64,000 nt of DNA, from assembly GCA_028673005.1 (NCBI GenBank), contig CM054113.1, forward strand, positions 169,615,337 through 169,679,336, given 5' to 3'. How positions within the stretch are numbered: position 1 is the first letter of the stretch; each line of letters starts with the position of its first letter. Source of the stretch: Tanypteryx hageni. Its lineage: Eukaryota > Arthropoda > Insecta > Odonata > Petaluridae. The notes beneath the pieces were generated by a model. The model saw only the letters and a program-made list of their open reading frames with translations, was not told the DNA's origin and searched no databases. Below, one piece after another: positions 34,471-46,860 of this stretch. The position numbers and the translations under genes are program-made.

Positions 34471-34854
34471 GTCACAAAAAAATCTCAACGGAAAGAAACC
34501 CTTTTATTATATGCCTAAAAGAATGGCTTTATCGAGAAACACAGAGGAAGAAAAGAGATTTACCTTATTATGGCGATAAAATAGGATATGGTTTGGGTTA
34601 AAGGAATTAATTAGTTCGGTCATTATAGAGATAGGAAGTTTTTTGTGTGTATTTGTTCGGATACGTGTTTCGTTATAAGATGAAATATTTTTACAATCAA
34701 AGTATCCATTGCCGAAATTAGAAGGGTAGAGCACTGAATGCTATATATATATTTTTATGTTCCAATACGCATTTCTCCTGAGAAAACTTTTCACTGTGTC
34801 AGGAAAATAAAAACCTTCTTGAACCTTTCAATTTCTAGTCCATATAATAGCAAA

Positions 34855-36075
34855 GGCTAGAGAAAAAGGCAGAGGAAATGCTAGGGGAAGATCAATTCGG
34901 TTTCAGAAAAGGAAAAGGAACTAGACATGCTATAGGGGCAGTTAGAATCATATAAGAAAGAGATGTAGAATACAGTCAAGGTATCTGCGAATGTTTCGTA
35001 GACTGGCAGAAGGCCTTTGATAAAGTAAATTGGGTAATGTTGATGAAGATATTTAAGGATATAGGTGTAGACTGGAAAGACAAGAGACTGATCAGGAATC
35101 TATATGTGAATCAAGTTGTAAAGGTTAGGTTGGAGAATGCGGACACCTGCGGAGTAAATATTGGTATAGGAGTAAGACAGGGCTGCTGCCTGTCGCCGAC
35201 CGTATCCAATATATATGGAGAAAGTGTAATGCGTTAGAAGGCACAGAAGATTTCAAAACTGGAGGAAGGATTATAAGAACAGCAAAACACGCGGATGATC
35301 AAGTACTTGTAGCAAGAAAGGAAGAGGAACTCCAGAAAATGATAAATAGAGTAGTAATAACAGGTAGAAAATACGGTATAGAAATATATGCAGAAAAACC
35401 CAAGGTCATTCGAATATCGGGCAAAGAAGAGAATCTGACCATAAGTATTGGAGGAAAGCCTTAAGAACAAATTTCAGACTATAAATACCTTGGAAGCATC
35501 ATAACAAGAGAAGCAAAATGTATGGATGAGATCAGTACTAGAATAGGAAAAGCAAAAGCGGCTTTCAGAAATAAGAAACACTTACTTACGGGGAATATAA
35601 GGGAAGATATCCGAAAGAAGTTCATAAAATGCTATGCATGAAGTATAGCTTTGTACGGTGCAGAAACATGGACGTTAAGGAAAAATGAAATCAAATACTT
35701 TGAAAGCTTTGAAATGTGGACTTGAAGGAGAATGCTAAAGATAAAATGGACGGATAGGATGAAAAACGATGAAGTGCTACGAAGAGTAGGAGAGAAGCGA
35801 ATGATTATACAGACTATTGGAAAGAGGAAGGCAAACTGGGTTGGACATTACCTGAGGAGAGAGAGTATGGTTAAAAACGTAATAGAAGGAAAACTAGATA
35901 GAAAAAGGGAAAGAGGTGGGAAAGGGTTTCAGCTGATGGACGATTTGAAAGGGAAAGAGAGTTATCAAGATTTGAAGAGGACAGCGGAAAATAGGAGTAT
36001 ATGGAGAACCAGGTTTAACTGTGAATAATCACGGACTTGTCTACGGACAGACTATCTATGATGATGATGATGATA
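34855..36075 (+). pseudogene. LINE reverse transcriptase pseudogene with (GAT)n tail
   Basis: This is the 3' part of a non-LTR retrotransposon. In order: EDQFGFRKGKGTRHAIG near 34890, CFVDWQKAFDKVNW near 34998, GVRQGCCLSPTVSNIYGE (about 35172-35225), and HADDQVLVARKEEELQKM with the catalytic YADD changed to HADD at 35288-35299. These are followed by YKYLGSIIT, ALYGAETWTLRK, RRMLKIKWTDRM and a Cys/His-poor C terminus ending RTRFNCE. Several frameshifts and stops are present. The element ends with GTCTACGGACAGACTATCTATG and a (GAT)n microsatellite tail at about 36058-36075. Two further 3' ends of this family are at 4678-4852 and 49246-49350. The clade was not assigned; the style resembles elements often labelled craniofacial-development-protein-2-like or CR1/L2-like. 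Confidence 0.85.
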
Positions 36076-36550
36076 ATAGCAAATAATGAATAGCTCAAAG
36101 GACGAATTTAAAAATATCGTTGTAAATAACATTTTACAATAAATCACATTACCGGAATTCAGAACAATTTGAATAAATTTAAGATTTTATTATAGGAAAC
36201 GTAAACGAATGCCTAACATTTTTCTATGCAAGAAACTTGCCAGCAAAAACTAGATGTGTTGGAATATGGAAAATTGGCAATTTTGTGACAGATTAAAGTA
36301 CATAGTTAATCGTAAAACGGTTGCATTTACTTAAGTATTTTGCCGATTTGGATAATTTGAGAGAAGCATATCTGAAATTCACGCTTATTACACAATGAAA
36401 TGCTATGCACTGCCTCTACTTGACGTCAGATGCTATTTCGCGGGAGTATGAATGATGAGCCGCTATTTTGATGCACAATAAAAGCAGTTTTAGATAAGTA
36501 GTATTTCGCGGTAGTTTTTGAAAACATCTTATCGGATATCCGTTACCATG
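36076..36550. other. AT-rich intergenic DNA
   Basis: Nothing recognised. Confidence 0.4.
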
Positions 36551-37260
36551 GGCAAAAATGACCGCAGCCTTAAACGCTACAAAGTTGCAACTTACTAATC
36601 CGCCTTTTTACGAAATCGCGTCCGCACTTATGAGACCGCAAGAGTTGTCCGTAAGAAGGTGTCCTAATAGGTGTTTATCGACGAGTAAGGTGTCAAAAGC
36701 ATCTTTTTATGACCCGTCCCTCCCCTTCCCTTCACGGATGGTCTTAATTCCGTTAAAAATCTCCTTATTTTCCCGCCCCACGGCGCTCTCAACAAACGCG
36801 GCGTTTCCTTTCGAGAGAAGACGAGACTTTACGGATATCATCCTCTTAAAAACACCCGCTTCCCTCCTTTTTATAAACACCGTGTATCGAACCGATGCGG
36901 AAAAAAGGCGGAACGCATAGAGGGGGCGGCAGTAGCGCTTCGGGAAAACACGGCGCAGCCGTCGCTTGCAGGATGAGAATGGAGGGCGGAGGATGGCCTC
37001 CCGACAGAACGGAGGAGTGAGAGACCGTTTATCCGCATTTTCTCCACCACGGACACCGATCCAATCCTCCCTCCCTCTTTCACATCTAAACATCTCTTCT
37101 TCCCACACCGCCTCACCTTCTCTCCTTTTACCCAACCCCTATTACCTTTCACGGTATCATTGTCAAGCGGCGTAAACAGAAGCTAGCAACGCCGTAACAC
37201 GCGCCTATCTTCCCGAGCGGGCGGCGTCCCTCAGAACATCACCGCGGGAGGTCTTAAGGT
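36551..37260. promoter_or_regulatory. CpG-rich island, possibly promoter-like
   Basis: Dense intact CpGs (GCGGCG, CGCGTCCG, CGGCGCAGCC) contrast with AT-rich flanks. Frames of 120 and 142 codons overlap on opposite strands and have no known motif. No TATA or initiator could be assigned with confidence. An unrecognised exon is possible. Confidence 0.3.
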
Positions 37261-37600
37261 GGAGTAGGATGAAGAGGATGGTACGAGGGAGGCGCGGCGG
37301 GGGGTTTTTCCAGAGGATAGGGATGAGTATTAGAGAGTGTTGTAGAGAGGATGGTTAGCTAAGGGTGAGGGGAGAGGAAAAAATTAGGGGTGGTGCGGGG
37401 TTAAAATGGCGGCGGTGCGGAGTTCTTTTGAATATGGGAACAGAGGAAAGATAATTAGGGGAGAAAAGGTAGGAAAGCAGAGGGGGAAGGAGAGGTAGAA
37501 TGAGTGGAGGGAGGGGTAGGTGGGGACAGGTACTTAGGAGGGGGTGTGGGTCAGATGGGTAGGTTAGTAAACCGAAATTTGGAGCGGAGAGATAAAGGTG
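37261..37600. other. GA-rich island
   Basis: The + strand is purine-rich and contains AAAATGGCGGCGG at 37404-37416. Confidence 0.5.
37404..37412 (+). promoter_or_regulatory. YY1/Pho-like motif AAAATGGCG
   Basis: Exact match, followed by GCGG, within a GA-rich tract. Confidence 0.35.
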
Positions 37601-38759
37601 AAATAATGTGCGTATGTATGCGTTCGAGATTGAAAGAGTAGATATGACTCAAGATGAATTTTCAGAAGTGGAAAATTGGGTGAATAGATACTTAGACTTA
37701 GTCAAAGTAACTGCTGAACAGAGGTACGAGTAAGAAGAAAAGTTACGACGAGATCAAGATAAAGGATGCCGAACGCACTGTCGTAGAAAAGTATCTTGGT
37801 GTCAGAAAATGGCGGTGATAATTTGACTGTAAAGAGGAATTGAAAATCAAAACTCTTGTGGAAGTAGAATTGAGAGATGATGAAAATGAATATGAATGAA
37901 GAAACAAAAGAATGGGATATATAGAAAATTAACTAATATAGCTAGATTAGATTAGGTCTTTATAGCTATTGGGTATTCATCATAAAATACAATAGTAAAC
38001 AGCAATGCATCAGATTCTGAGATTTTCATACACATTAAATAGACATTTTAAAAATCTGTCCTACATCTGTCCTAAATTTCTAAAAGGAGTTGTTTCTTTT
38101 ATTTTCGATATATTAGACTCACTATTTAATAATTAATTAATTAACCAATTAATAAAGTAAATATTTAATTGGTTTACTTTAGCCAGGTTACATAACTTTG
38201 TATAAATTATGCGAGCCCTTTGCATCAACTTAAAGATGGATTAACTTTTTTTTTACTGTTATGATACTATTTCGACTCGGCATTTAGATATTTCCCATAT
38301 TATCTCCTTTATCATGTGACCAGCATTTGTATTCCTTCGAAATAGATATCCTAAGGGCAATAAGTAATTCCGAAAAAAAGAATTAATGTAAAATAAAAGG
38401 AGATGTAATTGACACTTCTAATGTGAGGTACAGGTACAGGGTCAAAAAGAGAAAAAGAAAAATTCCATCTGTGACGAAAAAATGCTGACAGTTAATATTT
38501 TATAAAAGATGGAGATAAGGAGCGAGAGAATTATCAGTAAATCTAATATTGCAAAGGTGCGCGAGATTGCAAATGGACTCAGCAATTTGAAATGAGAAAC
38601 TACAGAAATTATGCAACAGAATTAATAGACAACGAACGGAAAACTGTTTATGTGCAAAACAAATCAAGAGAATGAAGCAGAACAGAGATAAAGACGAACA
38701 CGAGAGAACAGTGCGCGAGGAATAAAGAAGAGAGATCGAAGTAACGGAGAGGAAATTGC
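37601..38759. other. AT-rich intergenic DNA
   Basis: One AAAATGGCG motif at 37806-37814. Nothing else recognised. Confidence 0.4.
37806..37814 (+). promoter_or_regulatory. YY1/Pho-like motif AAAATGGCG
   Basis: Exact match, 402 bases from the preceding site. Confidence 0.3.
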
Positions 38760-39660
38760 GGCTGGGAGGAAAGGAGAGCGGGCGGAGATCCACGAAGGGT
38801 GGCCTAACCCCTCAGTCCCACCATCCCCTCCCTGCACGACAGTAAATGCGAGTTCGAATTTCCCTCGCTAATAGGTAAAAGCTGAGCGGTGCTTTTATGC
38901 CTCCATCCTTCTCTCTCCCCACCCTCCTACCCCCACTCCCACCCTCGTATTCTCCCTCTCCTCCCCTTCCTTTCGTTTCCTGCCTCCTCCTACGCCTATT
39001 AACTCTTGCTACCTACGCACTCCGACTCGTCCTCGATGCGATACGCGCACCGTCTCTCTCTCTCTCTCTCCTTTGTCCTCCTCCACCCACCCACTCGCCC
39101 TCGCAAACCTGTCTCGCCCCTCTCTCCCCCACCAAACACCCTGAACACCTCCCTCCATCTCGCGTTAAACCTTCCAGACACGACGCCCAACAATTCAAAC
39201 CCCTTTTGTAGAGTATCAACGCACTGTAGCCGGGTAAACGGGTACCGGGATCTCCTCGATCCTTCCGCGCGACGACTAACGTTCAGTTGCCCTCGTAAAA
39301 TAGGCGTAACGGTGTCGGGAACAATGCGGCGTCATTTTTTTCGGACGTGTTTGTCTAAGCTGGCTCATGTTAAGCTAACAACTTTTTGAGTTTTATTCGA
39401 AGGTTTGTGTTTTTATTTATCTTTTTTTGGGGCAGGGAGAGATAGCAGGGATAGAGGGAGGCAATCAAAGATGGGGTTGGATCTAGATGGAGGAAAGAGT
39501 GTAGCATGAGATGGGAGTGGGGCAAAGAGATGGGCGAATAAAGGAGGGATGAAGAAGAAAGATAAAGAATGGGAAAGAAGTGTTTTGAGGAGATGAGTTG
39601 GAAACCACAAGACAGTGCGATAAATAGAGGGGAGAGAGAAAAGAATACAAAGGAAATGTA
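38760..39660. other. CT-rich to GA-rich island with CpG-rich middle
   Basis: CT-rich at 38880-39160, CpG-rich at 39220-39345, GA-rich at 39430-39640. Multiple overlapping low-complexity frames. Confidence 0.5.
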
Positions 39661-40269
39661 ACCGGTCAAAATCTTGGGTAAATTTAACTAGCATGCATTG
39701 ATTAATAGACCTCTCTTCGATCTTTTATCGAGTCATTATCATAATTTAATACTTACTAATGGCTCTTATGTTTGTATATGATCAAAATTGAGGCAGTTTA
39801 ATAATACTAGTGTCTCATAAAAATTAGGTTAATTCACCTTTATAAACATTACTAGTTTATAGTAACATTAGAAAGGACTATTTTTTAATTTAACCATCAC
39901 GTAAACAAAGTCAAACTTATACTGTTTGTATATTTTCATTTTAATGATTACAAGCCTGTTTTCAGTTTTATAAAGCATCATCAAGTAAAGAGTTACCCAG
40001 CAGATTGCTCCTATCTAAACTTTATTTACTCCAACCCTTAATCCCTTTTAGTTTTTATACTGTTAGAATTAACCGAGTAGAAATTCGCAATAAGTGATAC
40101 TTTGTTTCCATAATGGTATCATCCCATAATAGACAATATAATCATTTTACCGAGACCAAATTTTTCGTGCTGTTATGCGTGCTGTTTTATAAGCAGGCGT
40201 CTTGCTGATATTATCTAATAAGATCATAACTGTCAAAATCCCTCTATGCATATAGAACTATATGCACGT
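39661..40269. other. AT-rich intergenic DNA
   Basis: Nothing recognised. Confidence 0.4.
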
Positions 40270-40990
40270 CTCACATTATCAACCACCGCATTAGTTTACT
40301 CTTGGCGAGTTACGACTTCCATTTACGCTCACCCGCGGTTTTACTGACGGTAAAATTCCCGCCTCGTCTCTTTGTCTCTAATTGAGATTATGTCAACGTG
40401 TTGTATTAATTTTACCCCTCCGTGAATCATGCAGCGGCGAGTGCTGCGCGGCAAAAGCAGCTCCTATTTAAATATGCTTACGCCCGACGCCCAGAGGTAA
40501 GGTATAACATCGTGGGAACATTTACCTTTATACCGTCCATTCATAATCCGTGCATGCATTAGGCTCTCGCTACCGCGCTCTCTCTCCCCCCCCCCCCAAA
40601 AGAGAAGAACCGTGCTCATAAAGAGATTACTTCGGCGAAAGGGGGAGAAAGGTTGAAGGGGGGCGGCTTTTAACATCGGCAGGAGGTCTCAGAAATAATG
40701 GAACTCTGGATACTCTGACAAAATGGCGTTCCGCCTCCCGTTTCGCAGACGCGATTTGCAGCTCCCCCGTAGTTTTTTCCTCGGCGGTTATGGGCTCGTT
40801 TCCCAGCGGGGCGTCCTTTGGCGGTACCCTCAAAAGTGTCCGTCCTCCCTCTTGTCGAAATGTTTCTCTCTTTCAAAATAAGCAAAGGGAACACCGTATG
40901 CTCTCAAACGCAGCCGAAGAAAAGATGAATGCGAACGTACCGATCGAAACGAGGAATTTCATTCGCAATGTAGCTTCCCTTGACCTAGGT
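40270..40990. promoter_or_regulatory. CpG-rich block, promoter/enhancer candidate
   Basis: CpGs are retained over about 700 bases. CTATTTAAATATGC (40465-40478) resembles a TATA or MEF2-type core, and CAGAGGTAAGG (40492-40502) could be a splice donor. An AAAATGGCG motif lies at 40720-40728. Frames of about 70 codons on both strands are unrecognised. Confidence 0.3.
40720..40728 (+). promoter_or_regulatory. YY1/Pho-like motif AAAATGGCG
   Basis: Exact match in a CpG-rich block. Confidence 0.3.
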
Positions 40991-41761
40991 GAACCCGACC
41001 GATGATATCCGCAAAATGCTGATTTACATTTATTAAAAGGTGTTAGGGGAGCAATGCAGAAAAATAGTTAAACGGCATTTTTAATCGCGCATCGATATTT
41101 TGCTATTCATAGCAACACATAACAATTTTCTTTACTTATTGTTTATCCGATGTGTGATCAAAGTATTTTTCACAGTGAAAACTATTTAAGTTTTAAAAAT
41201 TATTCACAATTGTAACCTTCGATAATTATTTTTGAGGACGCTGATGTCGAAAGCAACTTTAAGTACTATTATTGCAATCATATTCATTTGTATGGAGAAA
41301 GTCATGTGATGGACACATCAGGTTTTTTGGGAATGTACTTATATGAAATATTTCACCCATCTTTTAATATGTGGAATCTTTCATCGGGTTAGCTATTCCT
41401 TTTTCTCCTCAAAATTTATTAGCCCCTCAGTCCATTCCAATGACTCAGGCCTACCACTGAAACAAACCCTCTGAACACATTCAGCGGCACATAATCAACC
41501 CATGGAGTTTTACGTCATCGCACTCTTTGGGATCGCTACGTCTGACGTGAACGTAATTGATCATGTGGGGGAAAAACTGGATGAAACTACAAAAACTTCT
41601 GAAATTTCATTCAACGCACTTTCAGATAAACTGTGACTCTCTTTCAGGCCTAATTGTAATAAGTACTTATAATGTATCTCGCCTGGAGATTCCTTGGAAA
41701 ATTTTCCGTTCTCATTCCTTAAAATGATTCAAAATTGATATTTTGCGAAAATCCTCCATGT
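40991..41761. other. AT-rich intergenic DNA
   Basis: Nothing recognised upstream of the tRNA-Met gene. Confidence 0.4.
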
Positions 41762-41834
41762 GCCTCGGTAGCGCAGTAGGCAGCGCGTAAGTCTCATAAT
41801 CTTAAGGTCGTGAGTTCGATCCTCACTTGGGGCA
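41762..41834 (+). tRNA. tRNA-Met (CAT), elongator type
   Basis: A complete 73-nt cloverleaf: acceptor GCCTCGG paired with TTGGGGC (with G-T pairs), D arm GCGC-AGTAGGCA-GCGC, anticodon arm TAAGT-CTCATAA-TCTTA, variable AGGTC, T arm GTGAG-TTCGATC-CTCAC, and discriminator A. The internal A box and the GAGTTCGATCC B box are intact. It resembles animal elongator tRNA-Met rather than the initiator. T4 follows 4 bases after the 3' end. No intron. It is probably functional, although a recently derived copy cannot be excluded. Confidence 0.93.
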
Positions 41835-41838
41835 TAAA

Positions 41839-41842
41839 TTTT
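41839..41842 (+). terminator. Pol III terminator (T4) of tRNA-Met
   Basis: TTTT shortly downstream of the tRNA 3' end. Confidence 0.6.
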
Positions 41843-42044
41843 AATTAATGCGAATGTTTATTTATGCATGTATTTTTTCATTTATAAGAACATAAATCCT
41901 TAAAATTTTGGTGGAGTGGGCCACTGGATGTCATTTAGAGAAAAATCATGTTTTATTCAAATAACGTTTGCTGAATAAAGCTGCGAACGAACAACCCGAG
42001 GGTGAGCATTCGCTCTAGTATGAACGCGAACAAATGTGAATGAA

Positions 42045-42089
42045 CACAGACGAATGCGTTCGATCAGCGACCGAACGCATTTGTCTGTG
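42045..42089. repeat. 18-bp hairpin (inverted repeat)
   Basis: The left arm 42045-42062 (CACAGACGAATGCGTTCG) pairs with 42072-42089 with a single G-T and a 9-nt loop. GAACG/CGTTC words recur around it (41985-42560), suggesting the interior of an unclassified MITE-like element. Confidence 0.75.
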
Positions 42090-43125
42090 CTTGGCTCAGT
42101 GGAGACAGTAGCTTGGTTGTTCGCTAATGCTCGTTGTGTTCTGACTTTCTCTTTCTTAATATGGAATGGCCAAATGACGTAGTAGCCAATTAATAGAAGA
42201 ATACCGAAAGCGAAACATGTTTTGGGACACCACGGACAAATTTTACAAAATCAGTTCCCGTAAAATTGATACTTGGCAGTGTTGGCAACAATTTTCAGGA
42301 CGGAGGTTTTAGAAGTGAAAAAATGAATTAAGTAAAGAATGAAGCAAGATGAACGCTGCACTCGAAATTACTAGGTTTTGAGTATTCATGTTCATCACGT
42401 ACGTTTGTAAAAAATAATGAACATCTGGAACGGGTCAAATAGTATCGAACGGACTAAACAGGAGCGGCCTTTCGAATACAGCATGCATGGCGGCGCGAAA
42501 GAACCTGAACGAACATCACGAGAACGGGCCAAATATTTGTTAGCGCTCGTTCGCTGTAAGAACTTTCGACAGGGGAAAAATTCAATAAAAGATGGGCTAC
42601 CGTACCCGTAGCCAATGTTTATACATTTTAAGGTAACTGCTATAAAGAATAAATATAATTATTTTACAATTTACAAAGCGTATCTTCAAAATTTTAACCG
42701 AGAATTCCTTTGTGAAAACATGTTCACTATTTTAGAATTTAACGAATTGATAATTTCCATGTGTTTATTTTTAAACAAAGTATTTGATTTACTTTGCCTT
42801 TTCAGACTAAAAAATAAACTTCTTCACGCTTCAGGCGTCGCAAAGTTATGGTAATCAGGAGAAAAGCTTTTATCTGCAATTTGATCATGCGTTATTCATG
42901 ATACACCTCCAATCTAAAACAGCGTTTTATAAGTGGGGGTTGTGACCAGTACTGGATCTCAAAGTCTTATGAACTGGATTGCATTGCTTAAGACAGAAAT
43001 ATAAACACTCTTAGAATACTGACAGGAGAGCCCCGTCTATCTATCCTATAACTCTTTATAACCTAAACTTATTTAAATATGATCATTTTACTTTGTCAGA
43101 AAATGTTGCTTTGTGTCTAACTCCC
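42090..43125. other. Intergenic
   Basis: Possible decayed hAT end at about 42917 (GCGTTTTATAAGTGGGGGTTGTGACC). No mate found. Confidence 0.35.
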
Positions 43126-43461
43126 AGAGGCGGATTTATAGGTACGCGAAATACGCGCGGAAATAGGGCCCCGTGCTGCTGAGCTACCCCCGAATTCCAA
43201 ATTAACAAAAAATCTGATGTGGCCAACACATGACTTTCTCCATACCTGCAATATTTCTAAAAATTTCCAAATAGGTTAAATGATAAACATATTTTAAGGA
43301 ACTGCGAGAAAAATTTAAAGACTTTACAAAGAACAGAAATAAACTCAAACCATAGACTTCTGATATTGGATATAGCCAGGAAGCTCCAACAATTAGGAAA
43401 ATAAAAAAGAGCGTTACTAAGACGTATTTATAACTAAGCATAAAGCGTTTACAAAAGTCGC

Positions 43462-43932
43462 CGGTAGGTGGTGTGGTGGTGGCAGCTAAAAATTAGTTTT
43501 AAAAATATCTCTTAAACAATGCATTATATGGGAAAATGCTTCGAACAAATGTTGTAGAAAATTACATTCCCCATAATTTATTCCAGTATTCTTTTACATT
43601 TATCTAATATTAAAAAAAGGATAAGTAACTAGAACAAACACCCACTTTCAGTTGACCGATTTTAACCAAAAACTAAGAAACTATTGCGGATTTAACAAAA
43701 ATGTCATAGATAAATTTAGCGTTGATCTTATTAATAGTTTTTGAGCGCCCACAAAATTCCGGTCACAGACACACCTACAGACATCATCGAGAAAATAGTC
43801 AAAACGTGCTCAGTGAACCGTAAAATATGTATTTCCGTTGAAATATCGAATTCGATTTTTTTCATGAAAATATATCTTGTAGGTACTTACTCTAGTAGTC
43901 TATAGTACTTCGTATATGGAAAAAGTAAAAAT
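43462..43932 (-). repeat. Dispersed repeat, copy B (inverted relative to copy A)
   Basis: Reverse-complement match to 28036-28466, starting CGGTAGGTGGTGTGGTGG and ending at TTCGTATATGG-AAAAAGT. It is somewhat longer than copy A because of small insertions. Confidence 0.8.
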
Positions 43933-44069
43933 GATTAGAACTTTTTGGACTTTTATTAAAATTCATGTCTGTTGAGATCAAACGAAATAATTATTACATC
44001 GCTTTCAATGAAAACATCTGAAAATTCCGAGAAATATCGCTAGGAGATGTTATTGCAGCGTATGTCGGT

Positions 44070-44081
44070 CGCGCATGCGCA
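44070..44081. promoter_or_regulatory. NRF1/EWG-type site upstream of hAT transposase
   Basis: CGCGCATGCGCA is an exact consensus match 209 bases upstream of the transposase start, where the element's own promoter would lie. Confidence 0.4.
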
Positions 44082-44289
44082 CTTGCCGATATGCCATGAT
44101 GCCAATTTGGGCTGCATCCCAAGACGCAATACGGTTGAACGTGTCAGTCGTGCACTTATCATTCACCACTAGTGTTCTGTCTATTCGTTCTTCTTTGATC
44201 TGTGACACTAACTGGTTTATTTCACCTGTTATTTGTGTGATCTTTCAAAACGTGATTTAGCGAATACACTCTTTATCTGAAAGTTTAAT

Positions 44290-46110
44290 ATGAAGCGTCA
44301 TTATGCGTCAGGAAGTGAAAAGCGGAAAAAGAATAAAGAAAAGCAAGGAAGCGCAGAAAAAGAGAAAGATACTTAGTTTGTTGATTATTTAAAACCTGTT
44401 CATTCGATTTTAATGCGTCAGAGGAAATGGAAGAAACAGAAGCTACAGCAGTTACAGGTAGTGAAGATGTAAAAACAACTGAAACATCGGACTCTCAACT
44501 TCACGCAAATGATGTGGCTGATTCAGTCACTTTTGAAGGCAAAGAAAATGTAGAAAATACAACTAATGGTGACAAAAAATATACTCCAGTGAAAACGGAA
44601 AACATAGATTTTAGAGAGTTTTCTTACGTGAATGATATCGCTTTATGGCCCAATTCTATTTCGTCAGATATGATAGAATATTTTATTATAAAAAAATCTG
44701 AAAATATTGGTCAAATAAAGAATTTTAAAAAAGAATACGAATCGGGAGGAAGGAAATATTTTAAAGATCCCAACGAAAATCATCTCTATTGTTAAAAAAG
44801 GAACAAAGAAAAATAGAGAATGGTTAGTTTTTTCAGAAATATCCAAATGTGTGTACTGTTACGTTTGTAAATTATTTCCTGATGCAAGCAATGGAAAGCA
44901 AGAATTTGTAGATGGGTTTTCAAATGCGACCCGCATATAATGATTATTAAGTGAACTTGAAAGTTGACTCATGAAAATGCAATGTGTTCGTTTATAACAA
45001 GAAGTAACTTAACCGAAAAGGTTGGTTCACAACTAGTGGTACAATTTGAAAAACTATGCTCTTTTTGGCGACAAGTATTGAAACGCATAGTTGCAACCGT
45101 GATGCTACTTGCAAGATTAGGACTTGCCTTCAGAGGCCATTACGAGTCTGAGTCTTCGAATCGAAAAGGCAATTTCTTAACCTGTCTCAAATACCTGGCT
45201 GAATTTGGTGATTTTATCAAACAGCATCTAGAAAATTATCAGTACATCCTGTGGTTTTGGTTAAACTAATTTTTTATCTCATCAAATTTACGACGAATAT
45301 CTCGTCATCATGGCTGATCATCTCCAAAAATGCTCATTATTTTTCTATAATTCTCGATATAAGTCAAGTGGATCAGCTTACTGTTATTTTAAGATACGTG
45401 AAACCAGAAATCACAAACAGTTTCTTTTTCTTCTTTCTTTTCTTCTTCTTTCTTCTCATACATCTGAACATCTGAAAACTGTTTTAGAAATGATTAGATA
45501 TTAAGAATTGCTATGGTCAAAGTTTCGACAACGCAGCCCATATGTCAGGCAAAAATTCAGGCTTGCAAGCAAGACTGAAAAAATAGAGACCCACAGCTCT
45601 ATATTTTCAGTGTTCCAGTGACTCATTATCTCTTGTTGGTAACAGCGCTGCCGAGTCTTCTTAAGGTGCGACGAAGTTTTTTGATTTTGTAAAGAAAGTG
45701 TACACACTTTTAACAGCATCTACACATCGGTGTTGAAATCGTATTTACAGCAAAAGAAAACAGTGGAAAAAAATAGCGAATCAAGGTGGCCTGAAAGAGC
45801 CGATTCTATTTTAGCTTTGAAAGAGGGTTGCCATGAAATTTAGAATGCCTTCCATGATATTGCTGCTACAGAGAATGAGAAGCCTCTTGCAAAGGTTGAA
45901 GCTAAATCTTCATCGAAAAGTTTGAGAAATATGAAAACGCTATCCTCACAGTATTTTAGAATTGTTTGTTACAAAGAATTAATGCTGTTAGCAAATCACT
46001 GCAGTCGAAAGATGGTCGCTTACTGACGCCTGTAGAATTGTTAACTTCTCTTAAGGCTTTCATCATTGAAGTAAGAAAAGATTATCCGTCTATTGAACAG
46101 GATGCATTTT
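44290..46110 (+). pseudogene. hAT transposase pseudogene (TTF-type zinc finger, DUF4371), ZMYM1-like
   Basis: Encodes the lineage of hAT transposases from which ZMYM1-like proteins derive. It starts MKRHYASGSEKRKKNKEKQG with a basic N terminus and is quickly interrupted. Then come an acidic segment, SYVNDIALWPNSISSDMIEY, the TTF-type zinc-finger region (KYFKDPNENHLYC, and CVYCYVCKLFPDASNGKQEF in shifted frame), a DUF4371-like segment (LARLGLAFRGHYESESSNRK, FGDFIKQHL), DISQVDQLTVILRYV, a GNSAAESS region and GATKFFDFVKKVYTLLTAST. At least six frameshifts or stops are present, and the C-terminal catalytic and dimerisation part is absent. Confidence 0.85.
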
Positions 46111-46164
46111 CATTAAAGAAATGTATATTATATATGTATATATAACATAATCTAACCTTGATAT

Positions 46165-46860
46165 TGTAGTAGCCATGTTTATTGGATCCGGTTGAAATAT
46201 AATATTTTGGTTATTTATTTATATGAAGATTATATATACTATATTTGGTTAAAATCCATGAGGTCAATTTTATAGAAATACGTGTAAAAGAAATATCATT
46301 TTAATCTCTACTGTGGTAGCCCTGCTCTTTAGCTCCGCTTTAAACATCTTGATTTTATTATAGTATGTTGTATAAATTTTATATACAAAATTTAATTGAA
46401 ATCCGTTCAGCCAATTCCTTCAAAATACTTAATCACTGAAAGATTTTAATTTGTAATTGTGGCACTCCTATTTGGCTGATTCAGTTTAAATATACTAATA
46501 TGGTTTTGTATATATGTGTTTATTATAAGTGTTAAATATGTTTAAATTGATGTGGACAGTTCAACACAAATACGTGTAAAAAGAAATTTTTTATTACTTG
46601 TATTGTGGCAGCCCTGATGCTATACTAAAAATATTGATTTTTGTTTTTAATGTTGCACACCTTCTTTATACCAAATTTCGTTGAAATCGGTTCCGCTAAT
46701 TCCTTCCAAACTCATTATTACCAAAAAGTTTAATTTTGCAATTGTGGCACTCCTGCTAAGTTGATCCGGTCGAAATATGTCATTTTGGTCCTATATTTAT
46801 GTGAAGATTCTATGTACTAAATTTGGTTGAAATCGATTAAGCCAATTCTTCCCTGATATA
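46165..46860 (+). repeat. Five tandem ~145-bp repeat units
   Basis: Units begin near 46165, 46314, 46456, 46606 and 46740. Each carries (T)GTGG[TC]A[CG][TC]CCT..., a GATCCGGT-like word, a TTTGGTTGAAATC-like word and CCAATTC. Neighbouring units are diverged, and the fifth is the best preserved. Confidence 0.7.

Larger units (their letters stand above)
43127..46110 (+). mobile_element. Decayed TTF/ZMYM1-like hAT transposon (extent inferred)
   Basis: CAGAGGCGGATTTATAGG at 43127 has the form of a hAT left end for this family. The transposase pseudogene follows from 44290. The right end and last third of the gene are missing after about 46110, and a dispersed repeat (43462-43932) is inserted in the 5' part. 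Linking 43127 to the transposase is an inference from family structure. Confidence 0.5.

Noticed and set aside
42917..42950. hAT left-end-like sequence
   Set aside because: No matching right end or TSD could be found.
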